NCBI GenBank assembly: GCA_903928685.1
Contig: CAIYRS010000003.1
Location: 1 to 64,000, forward strand
Length of the DNA stretch: 64,000 nt
DNA from: an uncultured Methylococcaceae bacterium
GTDB lineage: Bacteria; Pseudomonadota; Gammaproteobacteria; Methylococcales; Methylomonadaceae
Direction: 5' to 3'
A model generated the notes under the pieces. It was given only the letters and a program-made list of their open reading frames with translations, searched no databases and was not told where the DNA came from. Shown piece by piece: positions 17,881 through 26,408 of this stretch; within the stretch, counting starts at the first letter, position 1, and every line of letters starts with the position of its first letter. The position numbers and the translations under genes were made by a program.

Positions 17881-18988
17881 ATCGCCCATCAATCCCGCCG
17901 CCTTCGCGGTACTGGACTTGCCCGCCGTCGCCCATAACTTAGCTGTGGTGCGCCAACACGCACCCGCCGCCAAAGTGATGGCAGTCATCAAAGCCAACGG
18001 CTACGGACACGGCCTAACCCGCATAGCACAAGCCTTAGAAGCCGCCGATGGTTTCGCGGTGGCGCGGGTAGATGAAGGCGTGCGCTTGCGGAAAGCAGGC
18101 ATCAGCCAACGCATTGCGGTCTTGGAAGGCTTCACCCGTAGCGAAGAATTAGATTTATTACTGCAATACCAATTAGATGCCCTAATACATTCACCCAGCC
18201 AATTGCCCTTGATTGCCGCTCATCAAGGGCAAGCGGAAATCGCCGTCTGGCTAAAAATGGATTCCGGTATGAATCGCTTAGGCTTCAAACCCGACGCCTT
18301 TGCCGACGCTTACCAAAGCCTATTGGCCTGCCCGTTGGTAAAACAGCCCATTAATGTCATGACCCATTTGGCAAACGCCGATGACCTGGGCCACGCCATG
18401 ACTTTGCAGCAAATCGACCTATTTAACCAGGCCGTACAAAACTTGCCCGGCGAGCGCAGTATCGCCAACTCAGCAGGTATTTTAGGATGGACGCAAGCCC
18501 TAGCCGATTGGGTACGCCCCGGCGTGATGCTGTATGGCATATCGCCATTCCCCGACAAAACCGCTGCCGATTTCGGCCTAAAACCCATCATGAGCCTGCA
18601 TTCACGGTTAATCTCAGTTAAACAGCTAGCCGTAGGCGATAGCGTCGGCTATGGCGCCAGCTGGGTTTGCCAACAAGCCACTACCATGGGTATCGTGGCA
18701 ATCGGATACGGCGACGGCTACCCGCGTTACGCCAAAGTCGGCACCCCCGTGTTAGTCAACGGCAAACGCGTACCGCTGATTGGCAGGGTATCTATGGATA
18801 TGGTCACCGTGGATTTAGCCAGCCAACCCGAAGCCGAAGCAGGCGACCCGGTAACCCTTTGGGGCGACACATTGCCCGTAGAAGAAATCGCCGCCTGCGC
18901 GGATACCATCCCCTATACTTTGGTATGCGGCATTACCCAGCGCGTGCAGATTGTTGAGGGATCGGTTTTAGGTTCGGTTTTTGGCTAA
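17873..18988 (+). CDS. alr: Alanine racemase
   Basis: This PLP enzyme makes D-alanine for peptidoglycan. The PLP Lys is K40 in VIKANGYGHG, and the second catalytic residue is the Tyr of the VGYGASW motif. SMDMVTVDL and the GDPVTLWG region complete the family pattern. The start was placed at the ATG inside the last codons of dnaB (MSKSPINPAAF), giving 371 aa. A further upstream reading is possible but lies wholly in dnaB and is unconserved. Confidence 0.95.
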   Translation: MSKSPINPAAFAVLDLPAVAHNLAVVRQHAPAAKVMAVIKANGYGHGLTRIAQALEAADGFAVARVDEGVRLRKAGISQRIAVLEGFTRSEELDLLLQYQLDALIHSPSQLPLIAAHQGQAEIAVWLKMDSGMNRLGFKPDAFADAYQSLLACPLVKQPINVMTHLANADDLGHAMTLQQIDLFNQAVQNLPGERSIANSAGILGWTQALADWVRPGVMLYGISPFPDKTAADFGLKPIMSLHSRLISVKQLAVGDSVGYGASWVCQQATTMGIVAIGYGDGYPRYAKVGTPVLVNGKRVPLIGRVSMDMVTVDLASQPEAEAGDPVTLWGDTLPVEEIAACADTIPYTLVCGITQRVQIVEGSVLGSVFG

Positions 18989-19048
18989 GGCCGTTAATTG
19001 ATGGTGATTGCCAATAAATCGCCGTGATTCAAAAATGCTGGCTTAAAT

Positions 19049-19143
19049 GTAGGATGCACCCAAGGGCATAAAGGCTGACGACAGGAAGCCCATCAATCTA
19101 ATTGCTTTCTAATGATGGGCTTCCTATCGTCAGTCCATCCTAC
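19049..19143. repeat. REP-like palindromic repeat, GTAGGATG family, copy 1
   Basis: The left arm GTAGGATG...GGCTGACGACAGGAAGCCCATCA is complemented by TGATGGGCTTCCTATCGTCAGTCCATCCTAC on the right. Related copies occur at 32728-32759 (half), 45411-45576 and 58251-58322, all between genes. This one separates alr from the FMN reductase gene. Confidence 0.75.
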
Positions 19144-19165
19144 CTATTAGTGTTGCCAATCCAAC

Positions 19166-19711
19166 ATGCCAATCCCCGCCAAGCCATTACGCATCCTTGC
19201 TGTGTCCGGAAGTTTACGGGCAGCTTCTTTGAATACGCTGTTATTACAAACCCTCGCCACACTTGCACCTGCGTCGATTGATGTCCAACTGTATCGGCAT
19301 TTAGGTGACTTGCCGCTGTTTAATCCCGATTTGGAAAAGCCATTGCCCGAACCTGTGGCGGATTTTAAAAATCATATCCTCAGCGCGGATGCCGTGATTA
19401 TTGCAAGCCCGGAATATGCCCACGGGGTGACAGGGGTGATAAAAAACGCTTTGGATTGGCTGGTTGGTACGGAAGCTTTCGTCAATAAACCCGTCGCTTT
19501 GCTGAATGTTTCCGGGCGGGCGGTACATGCTTACGCGGCGTTGCGGGAGATTGTCACCATGATGTTCGCCAATATCATCGATGCGGCATCCCTGACCATT
19601 CCCTTGTACGGTAACGGTTTGACCGAGGCGGATGTATTGGCTAATCCGCAAACCGTGCAGGATTTACAGGCGGTTTTGGTGGCTTTGCAGCAGGCTCAAA
19701 ATTTAGAATAA
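19166..19711 (+). CDS. NADPH-dependent FMN reductase family protein
   Basis: The 181-aa flavodoxin-like protein has the FMN-phosphate loop VSGSLRAASLN near residues 13-23 and the family motif ASPEYAHGVTGVIKNALDW. Such enzymes reduce FMN, quinones, azo dyes or metals such as chromate with NAD(P)H; the physiological substrate cannot be chosen from sequence. It appears to be a single gene. Confidence 0.88.
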   Translation: MPIPAKPLRILAVSGSLRAASLNTLLLQTLATLAPASIDVQLYRHLGDLPLFNPDLEKPLPEPVADFKNHILSADAVIIASPEYAHGVTGVIKNALDWLVGTEAFVNKPVALLNVSGRAVHAYAALREIVTMMFANIIDAASLTIPLYGNGLTEADVLANPQTVQDLQAVLVALQQAQNLE

Positions 19712-19724
19712 AGCCAAGACATAA

Positions 19725-19850
19725 TTATTTATCCAGCTTCAATAACTTTTTGCATATGCGCTTTGGATTGCGGCGGCAATCAAGAACGGGATAGATAGTT
19801 ACCGTATCGCCGACTATTTTATAGTAAACCACATAAGGAAATCGGTCGAT
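19725..19850 (-). pseudogene. RelE/ParE-family toxin remnant (C-terminal 41 codons)
   Basis: On the minus strand an open stretch reads RFPYVVYYKI, then GDTVTIYPVLDCRRNPK and a Lys-rich end, typical of the C-terminus of RelE/ParE-type toxins. The frame is closed upstream by an in-frame stop at 19851-19853 and there is no start codon or antitoxin partner. It is therefore a decayed fragment of a toxin-antitoxin locus, lying just beyond the stop of the HTH-ATPase gene. Confidence 0.65.
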
Positions 19851-19859
19851 TTATAGGGG

Positions 19860-20894
19860 TTAGGCTTCAATCTTAGATTCTGCCCGTGAAATCATCTGCC
19901 CAACATCTTTACAGGTATTGATATGATGCAATTCAATTTCAGGGTGTTGGTTTCTGAAAACGCGAAAAACTTCATCGGCGAAAGCTTGCCCAATGGTTTC
20001 AACTCCATCAAAATCAAAAATAACAATTTTGAATCTATCAATACGAACCAGTAGCCTTTTGGCTTGGGAGCGTGAAATCAGTTTTTCATGACCATATTGT
20101 GCCAGACGAACAGGAACAACAGTTTTTGAAAAGCTATAATTTTCGTCTGAAAAACTATCAAAAATTTTTGTTGTTGTTCGCGCCGTATTGTTATTAAGCT
20201 TCATAAAAACACTTGTTCCTGACTGTGTTTTTTTCGTTTCTAGAATCCAATCTTCTACTTTGTTATGTTGGTGTGAAAAATATACATTTCCTGACAAAAT
20301 CTTGAAGTCATCAAACATACGGGATGAAAAAAATATCCCTTCGCCGGAATGATTAGCTGGATCAGTGGTTAACTTTCCTTTTGAAAGCTCAAGCACAGCA
20401 TGCCTCTCATCGATTAATTCCAATTGGCGCTGAATCTTTTTAAATATACCTTCCCCATCGTCGTAGATTTGAACTTCAGTGGTTGTAGCTGTTTTTTCCA
20501 AATGAATGCTTACATTTTTTCCTGATGAATGGTCTATGGCGTTATTTAGCATTTCAGTAAAGCCGTAATTCCAAATGTCCATAACGTTGTCTGGCATTTG
20601 GCCGAGCCGTGGAGAAATTTCATTTTTCCAAATAACATGCTCTTCAAGTAAGTTGCTTAAATCATAAATATGATCCCATTTTTCAAGAGGCTGCAAAATG
20701 TAATGTCTGCTGCGTGTGGAGCCACGTACAAGTAATGCTTGTTGTTCCACTAAGCAGTGAATGTGTTTATTTACGGCTTGGCGGGATATTTCAAATGTTT
20801 TCGAAGTAAGATTAGCGACATCATTTGGATATTGTTCAACATTAGCAAGAATAAATTGGCGAATTTCTTCGCCTCTTTTGCGTAATTTAGCCAT
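19860..20894 (-). CDS. HTH - GHKL ATPase - STAS-like (DUF4325) regulator
   Basis: Three domains are visible in 344 aa. Residues 1-65 form a winged-helix DNA-binding region (ISRQAVNKHIHCLVEQ recognition part). Residues about 95-240 form a GHKL/HATPase domain with N-box EMLNNAIDH (114-122), DDGEGI (145-150) and a glycine lid (GEGIFFSSRMFD). Residues about 275-335 resemble the STAS-like DUF4325 domain (FDFDGVETIGQAFADEV). No phosphoacceptor His domain is seen, so the ATPase is closer to the SpoIIAB/RsbW type than to a histidine kinase. The gene is visibly more AT-rich than its neighbours, suggesting transfer. Three phased TTGACAA repeats precede it. Role unknown. Confidence 0.8.
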   Translation of the reverse strand: MAKLRKRGEEIRQFILANVEQYPNDVANLTSKTFEISRQAVNKHIHCLVEQQALLVRGSTRSRHYILQPLEKWDHIYDLSNLLEEHVIWKNEISPRLGQMPDNVMDIWNYGFTEMLNNAIDHSSGKNVSIHLEKTATTTEVQIYDDGEGIFKKIQRQLELIDERHAVLELSKGKLTTDPANHSGEGIFFSSRMFDDFKILSGNVYFSHQHNKVEDWILETKKTQSGTSVFMKLNNNTARTTTKIFDSFSDENYSFSKTVVPVRLAQYGHEKLISRSQAKRLLVRIDRFKIVIFDFDGVETIGQAFADEVFRVFRNQHPEIELHHINTCKDVGQMISRAESKIEA

Positions 20895-20910
20895 ATAAAA
20901 CTAGCCTCTA

Positions 20911-20963
20911 ATTGTCAATATTAAGTTTATTCATTGTCAATTAAATATATTTCTTTGTCAATC
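20911..20963 (-). promoter_or_regulatory. Three direct TTGACAA repeats spaced two helical turns; putative operator
   Basis: Read on the minus strand, TTGACAA occurs three times, starting 21-22 bases apart, within the 70 bases before the ATG of the HTH-ATPase gene. Each also matches the -35 consensus TTGACA. The spacing of about two DNA turns puts all copies on one helix face, which suggests cooperative binding, perhaps by the HTH protein itself. Confidence 0.45.
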
Positions 20964-21005
20964 TGTTCTGGCGGTCATTTGGTTTTTTCTGTATTGATGG
21001 GCTTA

Positions 21006-22484
21006 TCAAGTCGGCAAACTAAACGTAAACATCGCCCCTTGTCCGGGTTTGCTGAAAGCTTCAATGGTTGAGCCGTGCAATTCTAAAATCCTCTTGGTAA
21101 TCAACAAACCTAAACCGCCACCGCCGTGGCTGCGGTTGCTGCTATGTCGTAGCGGCGAATGGCGTTCAAACAAGCCGCCGAGATTTTCTTCGGCAATCCC
21201 TTTGCCCGTATCTGCTACCCGTACGCTGACGTTGCCGTCTGTCGGCAATAATTCCAGATTGATGCTGCCTTGCTCTGGGGTGTAGCGCAAGGCATTGTCG
21301 ATTAAATTACTTAACACCCGCTCAATCATGGCGATGTCGGCGTACACCATTGGCATGGCCTGATCTAAAGTAAAGTGGATGTGGATGTGTTTTTTCTGCG
21401 CCGCCAGTTCAAATTTTTGGATGACATCTTGGATCAGCTCTTGCAGGAAGAAATGTTCAAAACTGGGGCTGGTTTCTTCGCATTCCAATTTTGCCAGTTC
21501 AAACAGTTCGTGCGCCAATTGCGCGACCCGCTGGCTTTGGCGCACGGCTACGGTTAAATATCGGTGTTGTTCTTCCGGCGTTAGGTTTTCGCTTTTGCGT
21601 AGCAAGGTTTCCAGATAGCCTTGCATGGAGGTTAATGGCGTGCGTAAGTCGTGGGAAACATTAGCTATCATTTCCCGGCGCAGTTCGTCTTGGGCGTGGA
21701 TTTGCTGGATTTGCTTGCTGATGCGCTCCGCCATGTGTTCAAACGTGCAGGCCAACTGCCCGATTTCATCGCTACTGCGAGTGATTTTTGGGCAAACATG
21801 CAGGCCGCCGGAAAAATCCATTTTTTCAAATTCGGCCATCGTGCCGCTTAAGGCGTTTAGCCTGCGGGTGATGGCGGCAAACAATCCCAATCCCGCCAAT
21901 AAAGTCAACACTAATACCCCAAAACCTGTCCACATCGCGCTTTGGAACACATGGCCTTGCCAGACTTGGTTTGCCAAGTGTTGGTAATCTTGCCCAGTCA
22001 AAATAATGTACAAATAGCCGACTTTAACGCCGTCCTGGCGCAGTTCGGTGGCGCTGAACACATTGGCGGCATCAGGATTGCGTGGGTTATCGCCTGTTAA
22101 TGGCAGGTGCTGGTTGTCTAAAAATGCTTGGATAGGCGCGAGGTTAACTTGTTGTAAAAGTAAGCGTTCGTCTGGGTGGTGATGATTGGGTTGAAAGGCT
22201 TTGATAACACCGTTGTTATCCAACAAATACACTTCAATGCTGGGGTTGACGATCATCAGCATGTGAAATAGTTCAGCTATGGCAGATTTGTCCAGCTCAT
22301 TGGCTTTGGCTAGCGGCCAGTGTTTGGCGATATGTTTGGCTAAGTCTTTACTTAAGCGTTGTACGATTTCCTGTTGGTGATACTTGGCGGCGACTAAATC
22401 CAAGCCGCCACATAAACTGCCAAACAATAAAATTAGTACGGCAAAGGTGAGGGCGATACGGCTGTAGAGTGATTTGAATTTCAT
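21006..22484 (-). CDS. Membrane sensor histidine kinase
   Basis: The 492-aa protein has membrane helices at about 8-30 and 183-204 flanking a periplasmic sensor region of about 150 residues. It continues with HAMP (about 205-260), HisKA with the phosphoacceptor H278 in NVSHDLRTPLTS, and a HATPase domain with N-box NLIDNALRYTP and DTGKGIAEENL. The periplasmic part is His- and Asn-rich (NHHHPDER), with no obvious known fold. Its start overlaps the response regulator stop by four bases (ATGA), so the two form a two-component pair. Confidence 0.93.
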   Translation of the reverse strand: MKFKSLYSRIALTFAVLILLFGSLCGGLDLVAAKYHQQEIVQRLSKDLAKHIAKHWPLAKANELDKSAIAELFHMLMIVNPSIEVYLLDNNGVIKAFQPNHHHPDERLLLQQVNLAPIQAFLDNQHLPLTGDNPRNPDAANVFSATELRQDGVKVGYLYIILTGQDYQHLANQVWQGHVFQSAMWTGFGVLVLTLLAGLGLFAAITRRLNALSGTMAEFEKMDFSGGLHVCPKITRSSDEIGQLACTFEHMAERISKQIQQIHAQDELRREMIANVSHDLRTPLTSMQGYLETLLRKSENLTPEEQHRYLTVAVRQSQRVAQLAHELFELAKLECEETSPSFEHFFLQELIQDVIQKFELAAQKKHIHIHFTLDQAMPMVYADIAMIERVLSNLIDNALRYTPEQGSINLELLPTDGNVSVRVADTGKGIAEENLGGLFERHSPLRHSSNRSHGGGGLGLLITKRILELHGSTIEAFSKPGQGAMFTFSLPT

Positions 22485-23191
22485 GCGGTCAACTCTCTGT
22501 TATCAGAGAATTTATAGCCCACGCCCCAGACGGTTTGGATGAATTGCGGTTGGCTGCTGTCGCGTTCAATTTTGTTGCGTAAACGGTTGATGTGCGAGTT
22601 GACGGTGTGTTCGTAGCCATCGTGTTGGTAGCCCCAAACTTGATCCAATAAGGCCATACGGGTGAAGGCTTTACCGGGGTTTTTGGCGAAAAACAGCAAC
22701 AACTCAAATTCTTTGGCGGTCAGGGCAATGGCTTGGTTGTCCAATTTGACTTCATGGGCAATGAGGTCAATGACCAAGTTGCCTGCGGTAATCACCGAGC
22801 TTTTGTTTTGCGCGGTTTTGTTGATGGCATCCACACGCCGGAAAAGGGCGCGGATTCTGGCCACCAGCTCAGGTACGGAAAAAGGTTTGCTCAGGTAATC
22901 GTCTGCGCCCAGTTCCAAGCCCAATATCCGTTGGGTTTCGGCGGATTTCGCGCTGATGATGATAATCGGCTGGTAATGCGTCATTTGCCGGACTTGTCGG
23001 CAGATTTCCAAACCATCCATTCCCGGCAACATCAAATCCAGCACCAGCAAATCGTAAGTTTGTGTCTTTAGGCGATTAAGCCCAACTAAGCCGTTAGTTA
23101 CAACATCAATCTTGTAACCTTCATCACGCAGGTTAATGTCCAAAATATCGCCAATATCGGGATCGTCTTCAATAATCAGTAGGTGTTTCAT
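22481..23191 (-). CDS. OmpR/PhoB-family response regulator
   Basis: The 236-aa protein has a receiver domain with acidic pocket EDD (8-10), phosphoacceptor D52 and the KPF lysine, followed by a winged-helix DNA-binding domain (LTAKEFELLLFFAKNPGKAF, and HTVNSHINRLRNKIE). It is the partner of the overlapping kinase. The start MKHLLIIEDD matches the family; the longer open frame to 23533 runs back over the divergent gene's leader. The divergent exported-protein gene begins 178 bases away and is a plausible target. Confidence 0.94.
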   Translation of the reverse strand: MKHLLIIEDDPDIGDILDINLRDEGYKIDVVTNGLVGLNRLKTQTYDLLVLDLMLPGMDGLEICRQVRQMTHYQPIIIISAKSAETQRILGLELGADDYLSKPFSVPELVARIRALFRRVDAINKTAQNKSSVITAGNLVIDLIAHEVKLDNQAIALTAKEFELLLFFAKNPGKAFTRMALLDQVWGYQHDGYEHTVNSHINRLRNKIERDSSQPQFIQTVWGVGYKFSDNRELTA

Positions 23192-23369
23192 GGCTGCGGT
23201 CTTGGGGAAAGGATGATTTAGGGTAGCAATGTTAATGCGCGCGGACAAATCACTTTTAAATGATTTCTCTGTGACCATTTCGTGATGTTTGGCTGGGCAG
23301 AATAGCCCTGCCTTAGCCAATTGGCTGAAAGTTAGGCAAACCTTAATTTCCTGCCCCGGAGACTCTACG

Positions 23370-24548
23370 ATGAAATTTCCAAAGAAAACCAAACTGTTAA
23401 CTGCCGTGCTGTTAGCTACATTAGCCACGTCAGTGCTTGCCGAAGGCTTGGGTGATAATGTTATGCCTGCGCCCCCTTCCATTGGCTCAGTTGTGCCATT
23501 GACGTATTTTGGCCCAGCGCCTTCCAGTGTCAATCCAAGCTTTATTGGCCCGTATCAGTTATTGACGTCAAGTAAGGTCAATATGAACCGTCTGACGGTG
23601 ACAATGCCTTTGTATAAAGCGGTCTCTCCAGAAGGTGAAACCTATTGGTATGTGCTGACAGACAGTAATGATAAAGCTAACTCAGAAGCCTTGGGCCTGA
23701 ACTTTTCCGGCAAATTGACTTATGCCGATACCGGACGCGGTGTCCGTCATGGAGTACAGCAATTTGACGGTACGGTGAAATTTACCACGCCGCAAGCAGG
23801 TGTTAATTTCGCACCTTTTTACAAATTGGTGCCGGGTGAGGCGCCAAATTTATTTCCGCCTAAAGAATTTAGGGCCGGCTCAGTCGGTCAGGCCAATTAC
23901 AGTCCATTAATGAAAATCGACAATGTTGGCGGCTATATTTACAACGCCCCCATTGTTGCCAAAGGCTCTGAAGAGCAGTTGAACGCGCTTTGCGATGTGA
24001 ATGCCGATAAACGTTTGGTTCATGACAAAGTTCGCCGAATATGTCCCGCTGAAGGTACGGTGGAATTAAAACTGACATTGGGATTCACATTTTCACGGCC
24101 TTTACTGTATTTAAGTTTAGAGGCTAGCCATGAGTTGCCTGCAACCATGGAGGGTGCGACTTATGCGCCAGCGATGCAAGATATTGGTGTAGGTCGTGAT
24201 GATAGTGCATTTAGTGCCGTTGAACGTTTGTTTGCCGTTATAAATGGCCCTATTGGCAAAAACAACCCACAACGCCAAGGCTTTAACAGTGCACTGGCAG
24301 GTGATGGCAATGCCTTAAATGTTTTAGGCGGCATCCCAACCGTCGCCACCGATTACAGCCCGTTATGGGATGTGAATGCGGTTGAATGGACAAAAGACGC
24401 CATCGATAAAGGCTACCGTTCACGGGTACTGGGTGAATTTGAATTGCTAGGTTTAGTACAACAAGGCTGGTTGACTGGCCCAGGTGGTGCAAAATTTGGC
24501 TCAACAGGCTTTATTGTCAATTGCCCACCAGTGATGCGTTTGTTGTAA
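23370..24548 (+). CDS. Exported protein of unknown function, 392 aa
   Basis: A signal peptide is clear (KKTKLLTAVLLATLATSVLA, residues 5-24, with cleavage after AxA-like LA). The mature part is rich in Pro, Gly and Tyr. It includes a probable disulfide pair (CDVNADKRLVHDKVRRIC) and another Cys near the C-terminus. No catalytic motif or family is recognised. The start is supported by GGAG at 23357-23360. It lies divergent from the two-component system and upstream of the metallophosphoesterase-cupredoxin pair, separated from them by a palindromic terminator-like repeat. Confidence 0.7.
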   Translation: MKFPKKTKLLTAVLLATLATSVLAEGLGDNVMPAPPSIGSVVPLTYFGPAPSSVNPSFIGPYQLLTSSKVNMNRLTVTMPLYKAVSPEGETYWYVLTDSNDKANSEALGLNFSGKLTYADTGRGVRHGVQQFDGTVKFTTPQAGVNFAPFYKLVPGEAPNLFPPKEFRAGSVGQANYSPLMKIDNVGGYIYNAPIVAKGSEEQLNALCDVNADKRLVHDKVRRICPAEGTVELKLTLGFTFSRPLLYLSLEASHELPATMEGATYAPAMQDIGVGRDDSAFSAVERLFAVINGPIGKNNPQRQGFNSALAGDGNALNVLGGIPTVATDYSPLWDVNAVEWTKDAIDKGYRSRVLGEFELLGLVQQGWLTGPGGAKFGSTGFIVNCPPVMRLL

Positions 24549-24615
24549 GTATTAAGGTTTCGCCCATCAGGCTTTTGATGGGTGGAATGCTTTGACTGCA
24601 TAGTGCGGTTTAAAC

Positions 24616-24648
24616 AGACCTGTCAGGTTTTAAAAACCTGACAGGTCT
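24616..24648. terminator. 33-bp palindrome, terminator-like (copy 1)
   Basis: AGACCTGTCAGGTTT and its exact complement enclose TAA; TTGTTTT follows. The same structure occurs at 38475-38507, with one base pair changed on both arms (G-C to T-A). It lies at the 3' end of the 392-aa exported protein gene. A bidirectional terminator or a dispersed palindromic repeat are both possible. Confidence 0.65.
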
Positions 24649-24726
24649 TGTTTTCGCCCAACGGCTAAGCCGGAAAAATCAGAATGATCTGGCACTAGGC
24701 TATTGTTTACTAGAAGGATTAAATCC

Positions 24727-25644
24727 ATGAATCCATTAATCGACAGAAGAAAGTTTTTACAATTGGCAAGCTTAGGGGGCGGTGCGGCCTTCATGTCGGG
24801 TTTGGGCTTTGAGGTGTTGGCTGCCGACCGTTTAAGTGCTGGCGTTGCTGCGGAAGATTTTTATTTTGTGCAATTGTCCGATACCCACTGGGGTTTTAAA
24901 GGCCCAGATAAAAACCCCGATGCTGCTGGCACCTTACAAAAAGCCGTCGCCGCCGTTAACGCTTTGGATAAACAGCCCGATTTTGTGGTGTTTACAGGTG
25001 ATTTGACCCACACCACCGACGATGCTCAAGAACGCCGCCGACGGATGTCGGAGTTTAAAGCCATCGTTAGCGAGCTGAAGGTTAAGCAGATTAAATTTAT
25101 TCCCGGCGAACACGACGCTTCCTTAGATAAAGGCGAAGCTTACCAAGCTTATTTTGGCGATTTGCATTACAGCTTCAACCATAAAGGCATCCATTTCATC
25201 GCCTTGGATAACGTCTCCGATCCTGCCGCGCAACTAGGACTAGCCCAGTTAGACTGGTTAAAAGCCGATTTGCAAGCCTTAGCCGCCAATACCCCAATTG
25301 TGGTGTTAACCCATCGCCCGTTGTTTGATTTATACGCCAAATGGGATTGGACTACCCGCGATGGTCAGCAAGCCATCGATTTGTTGATGGCCTTTGAAAA
25401 CGTCGCGGTTTTTTACGGGCATATCCATCAAGAACATCACCACGTCACCGGGCATATCGTCCATCACGCGGCAAAATCGCTGATTTTCCCATTGCCCGCA
25501 CCCGGTTCTGTGCCGAAACGCGCACCGATACCGTGGAACCCCGCTAAGCCTTACAACGGTTTGGGTTTTAGAAATATCGAAGCCTATCCTTGGAAAAATT
25601 ACCGTCTCGACGAGAAAGCCATCATCTCAGGAGAAACGCTATGA
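24727..25644 (+). CDS. Tat-exported metallophosphoesterase
   Basis: The N-terminus carries a Tat signal (DRRKFLQLASLGGG, residues 6-19). The calcineurin-like site is visible as LSDTHW (D52, H54), FTGDLTH (D92), PGEHD (128-130, with Glu where Asn is usual), THRP and GHIHQEH. Such enzymes cleave phosphate mono- or diesters with a dinuclear metal centre; the substrate is unknown. Tat export suggests the metal is loaded in the cytoplasm. The start is supported by an AAGGA site. The stop overlaps the cupredoxin start by four bases (ATGA), so the two are translationally coupled and probably act together in the periplasm. Confidence 0.85.
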   Translation: MNPLIDRRKFLQLASLGGGAAFMSGLGFEVLAADRLSAGVAAEDFYFVQLSDTHWGFKGPDKNPDAAGTLQKAVAAVNALDKQPDFVVFTGDLTHTTDDAQERRRRMSEFKAIVSELKVKQIKFIPGEHDASLDKGEAYQAYFGDLHYSFNHKGIHFIALDNVSDPAAQLGLAQLDWLKADLQALAANTPIVVLTHRPLFDLYAKWDWTTRDGQQAIDLLMAFENVAVFYGHIHQEHHHVTGHIVHHAAKSLIFPLPAPGSVPKRAPIPWNPAKPYNGLGFRNIEAYPWKNYRLDEKAIISGETL

Positions 25645-25994
25645 AAGCGTATTGGCATAAATGCCTGTTGTGCTTGTTATTGCTGACTCCATTGGCAGCA
25701 ACTGCCAACGCCGAGCCAACGGTTATCGTCATCAAAGCCAGTAAATTCTTATTCCAACCCGCCAAAATCGAGCTGAAAAAAGGCCAAACGGTGATTTTAG
25801 AATTCACCAGCAGCGACAGGCTACACGGCTTTTCGCTACCGGATTTTGCACTGCAAGCCGATATAGAACCAGGCAAAACCACGCGGATTAGCTTTACCCC
25901 CGATAAGGCCGGCACGTTTGTGTTCCGTTGCAGTGTTTTTTGCGGTGATGGCCATGAAGACATGGCGGGGGAGATTGTTGTTAAGGATAGTTAG
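25641..25994 (+). CDS. Periplasmic cupredoxin with CuA-type ligand pattern
   Basis: After a signal peptide (residues 1-24) the 93-residue mature protein is a single cupredoxin domain. It carries H62 (LHGFSLPD), C97, C101, H105 and M108. The C-x3-C-x3-H-x2-M spacing matches the CuA centre of cytochrome oxidase subunit II and nitrous oxide reductase. No oxidase transmembrane hairpin is present, so it may be a soluble electron carrier or copper chaperone. It is coupled to the Tat metallophosphoesterase. Confidence 0.85.
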   Translation: MKAYWHKCLLCLLLLTPLAATANAEPTVIVIKASKFLFQPAKIELKKGQTVILEFTSSDRLHGFSLPDFALQADIEPGKTTRISFTPDKAGTFVFRCSVFCGDGHEDMAGEIVVKDS

Positions 25995-26090
25995 GCGCGT
26001 CCTTAAGACCATTTATTCAAGCTCTGGTTAAAAACGTAGAAGGTACAAACAAAAGCATTATGGCTGGCAAATAGATATAAGGTGATACTT

Positions 26091-26408
26091 ATGGATAACT
26101 TGCATTTTATAAATCAACAGGCTATGCCGCTTGATTACCGTATCAAAATAGGCGGCTGCGAATACACCGGAAGTTTGGAGACTATGACGCTCAATGGCGC
26201 ATTTTTGGCATATCCTCAACAAGTTTTGCCAGATAGTGTTGAAAATATCAAGGAAATTGCTCTGCTTTTCAAACAGGAATGGCAGTTTTTTGCTTGCGAG
26301 ATAGTTTATGCAGCTAAAGTCGAAAATGGTATTTTCCCCTATGGTTTTGCAGTTGCTTTCCTTGAAGACGATGCCACACAATTGGACGTGTTCTGTAAAA
26401 CACTATAG
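26091..26408 (+). CDS. Small protein, possibly PilZ-like
   Basis: The 105-aa product has a beta-rich pattern (IKIGGCEYTGSLETMTLNGAFLAYP...FACEIVYAAKVENGIFPYGFAVAFLED). The segment GSLETMTLNGAFL recalls the second c-di-GMP-binding motif of PilZ domains, but the RxxxR motif is missing, so the assignment is weak. An AAGG 10 bases before the ATG supports the start; an upstream in-frame GTG at 26082 is also possible. It follows the cupredoxin gene by about 95 bases. Confidence 0.5.
   Translation: MDNLHFINQQAMPLDYRIKIGGCEYTGSLETMTLNGAFLAYPQQVLPDSVENIKEIALLFKQEWQFFACEIVYAAKVENGIFPYGFAVAFLEDDATQLDVFCKTL

Noticed and set aside
23191-23533. N-terminal extension of the response regulator
   Set aside because: The receiver domain begins exactly at the internal ATG (MKHLLIIEDD); the extension overlaps the divergent gene and is unlike any domain.
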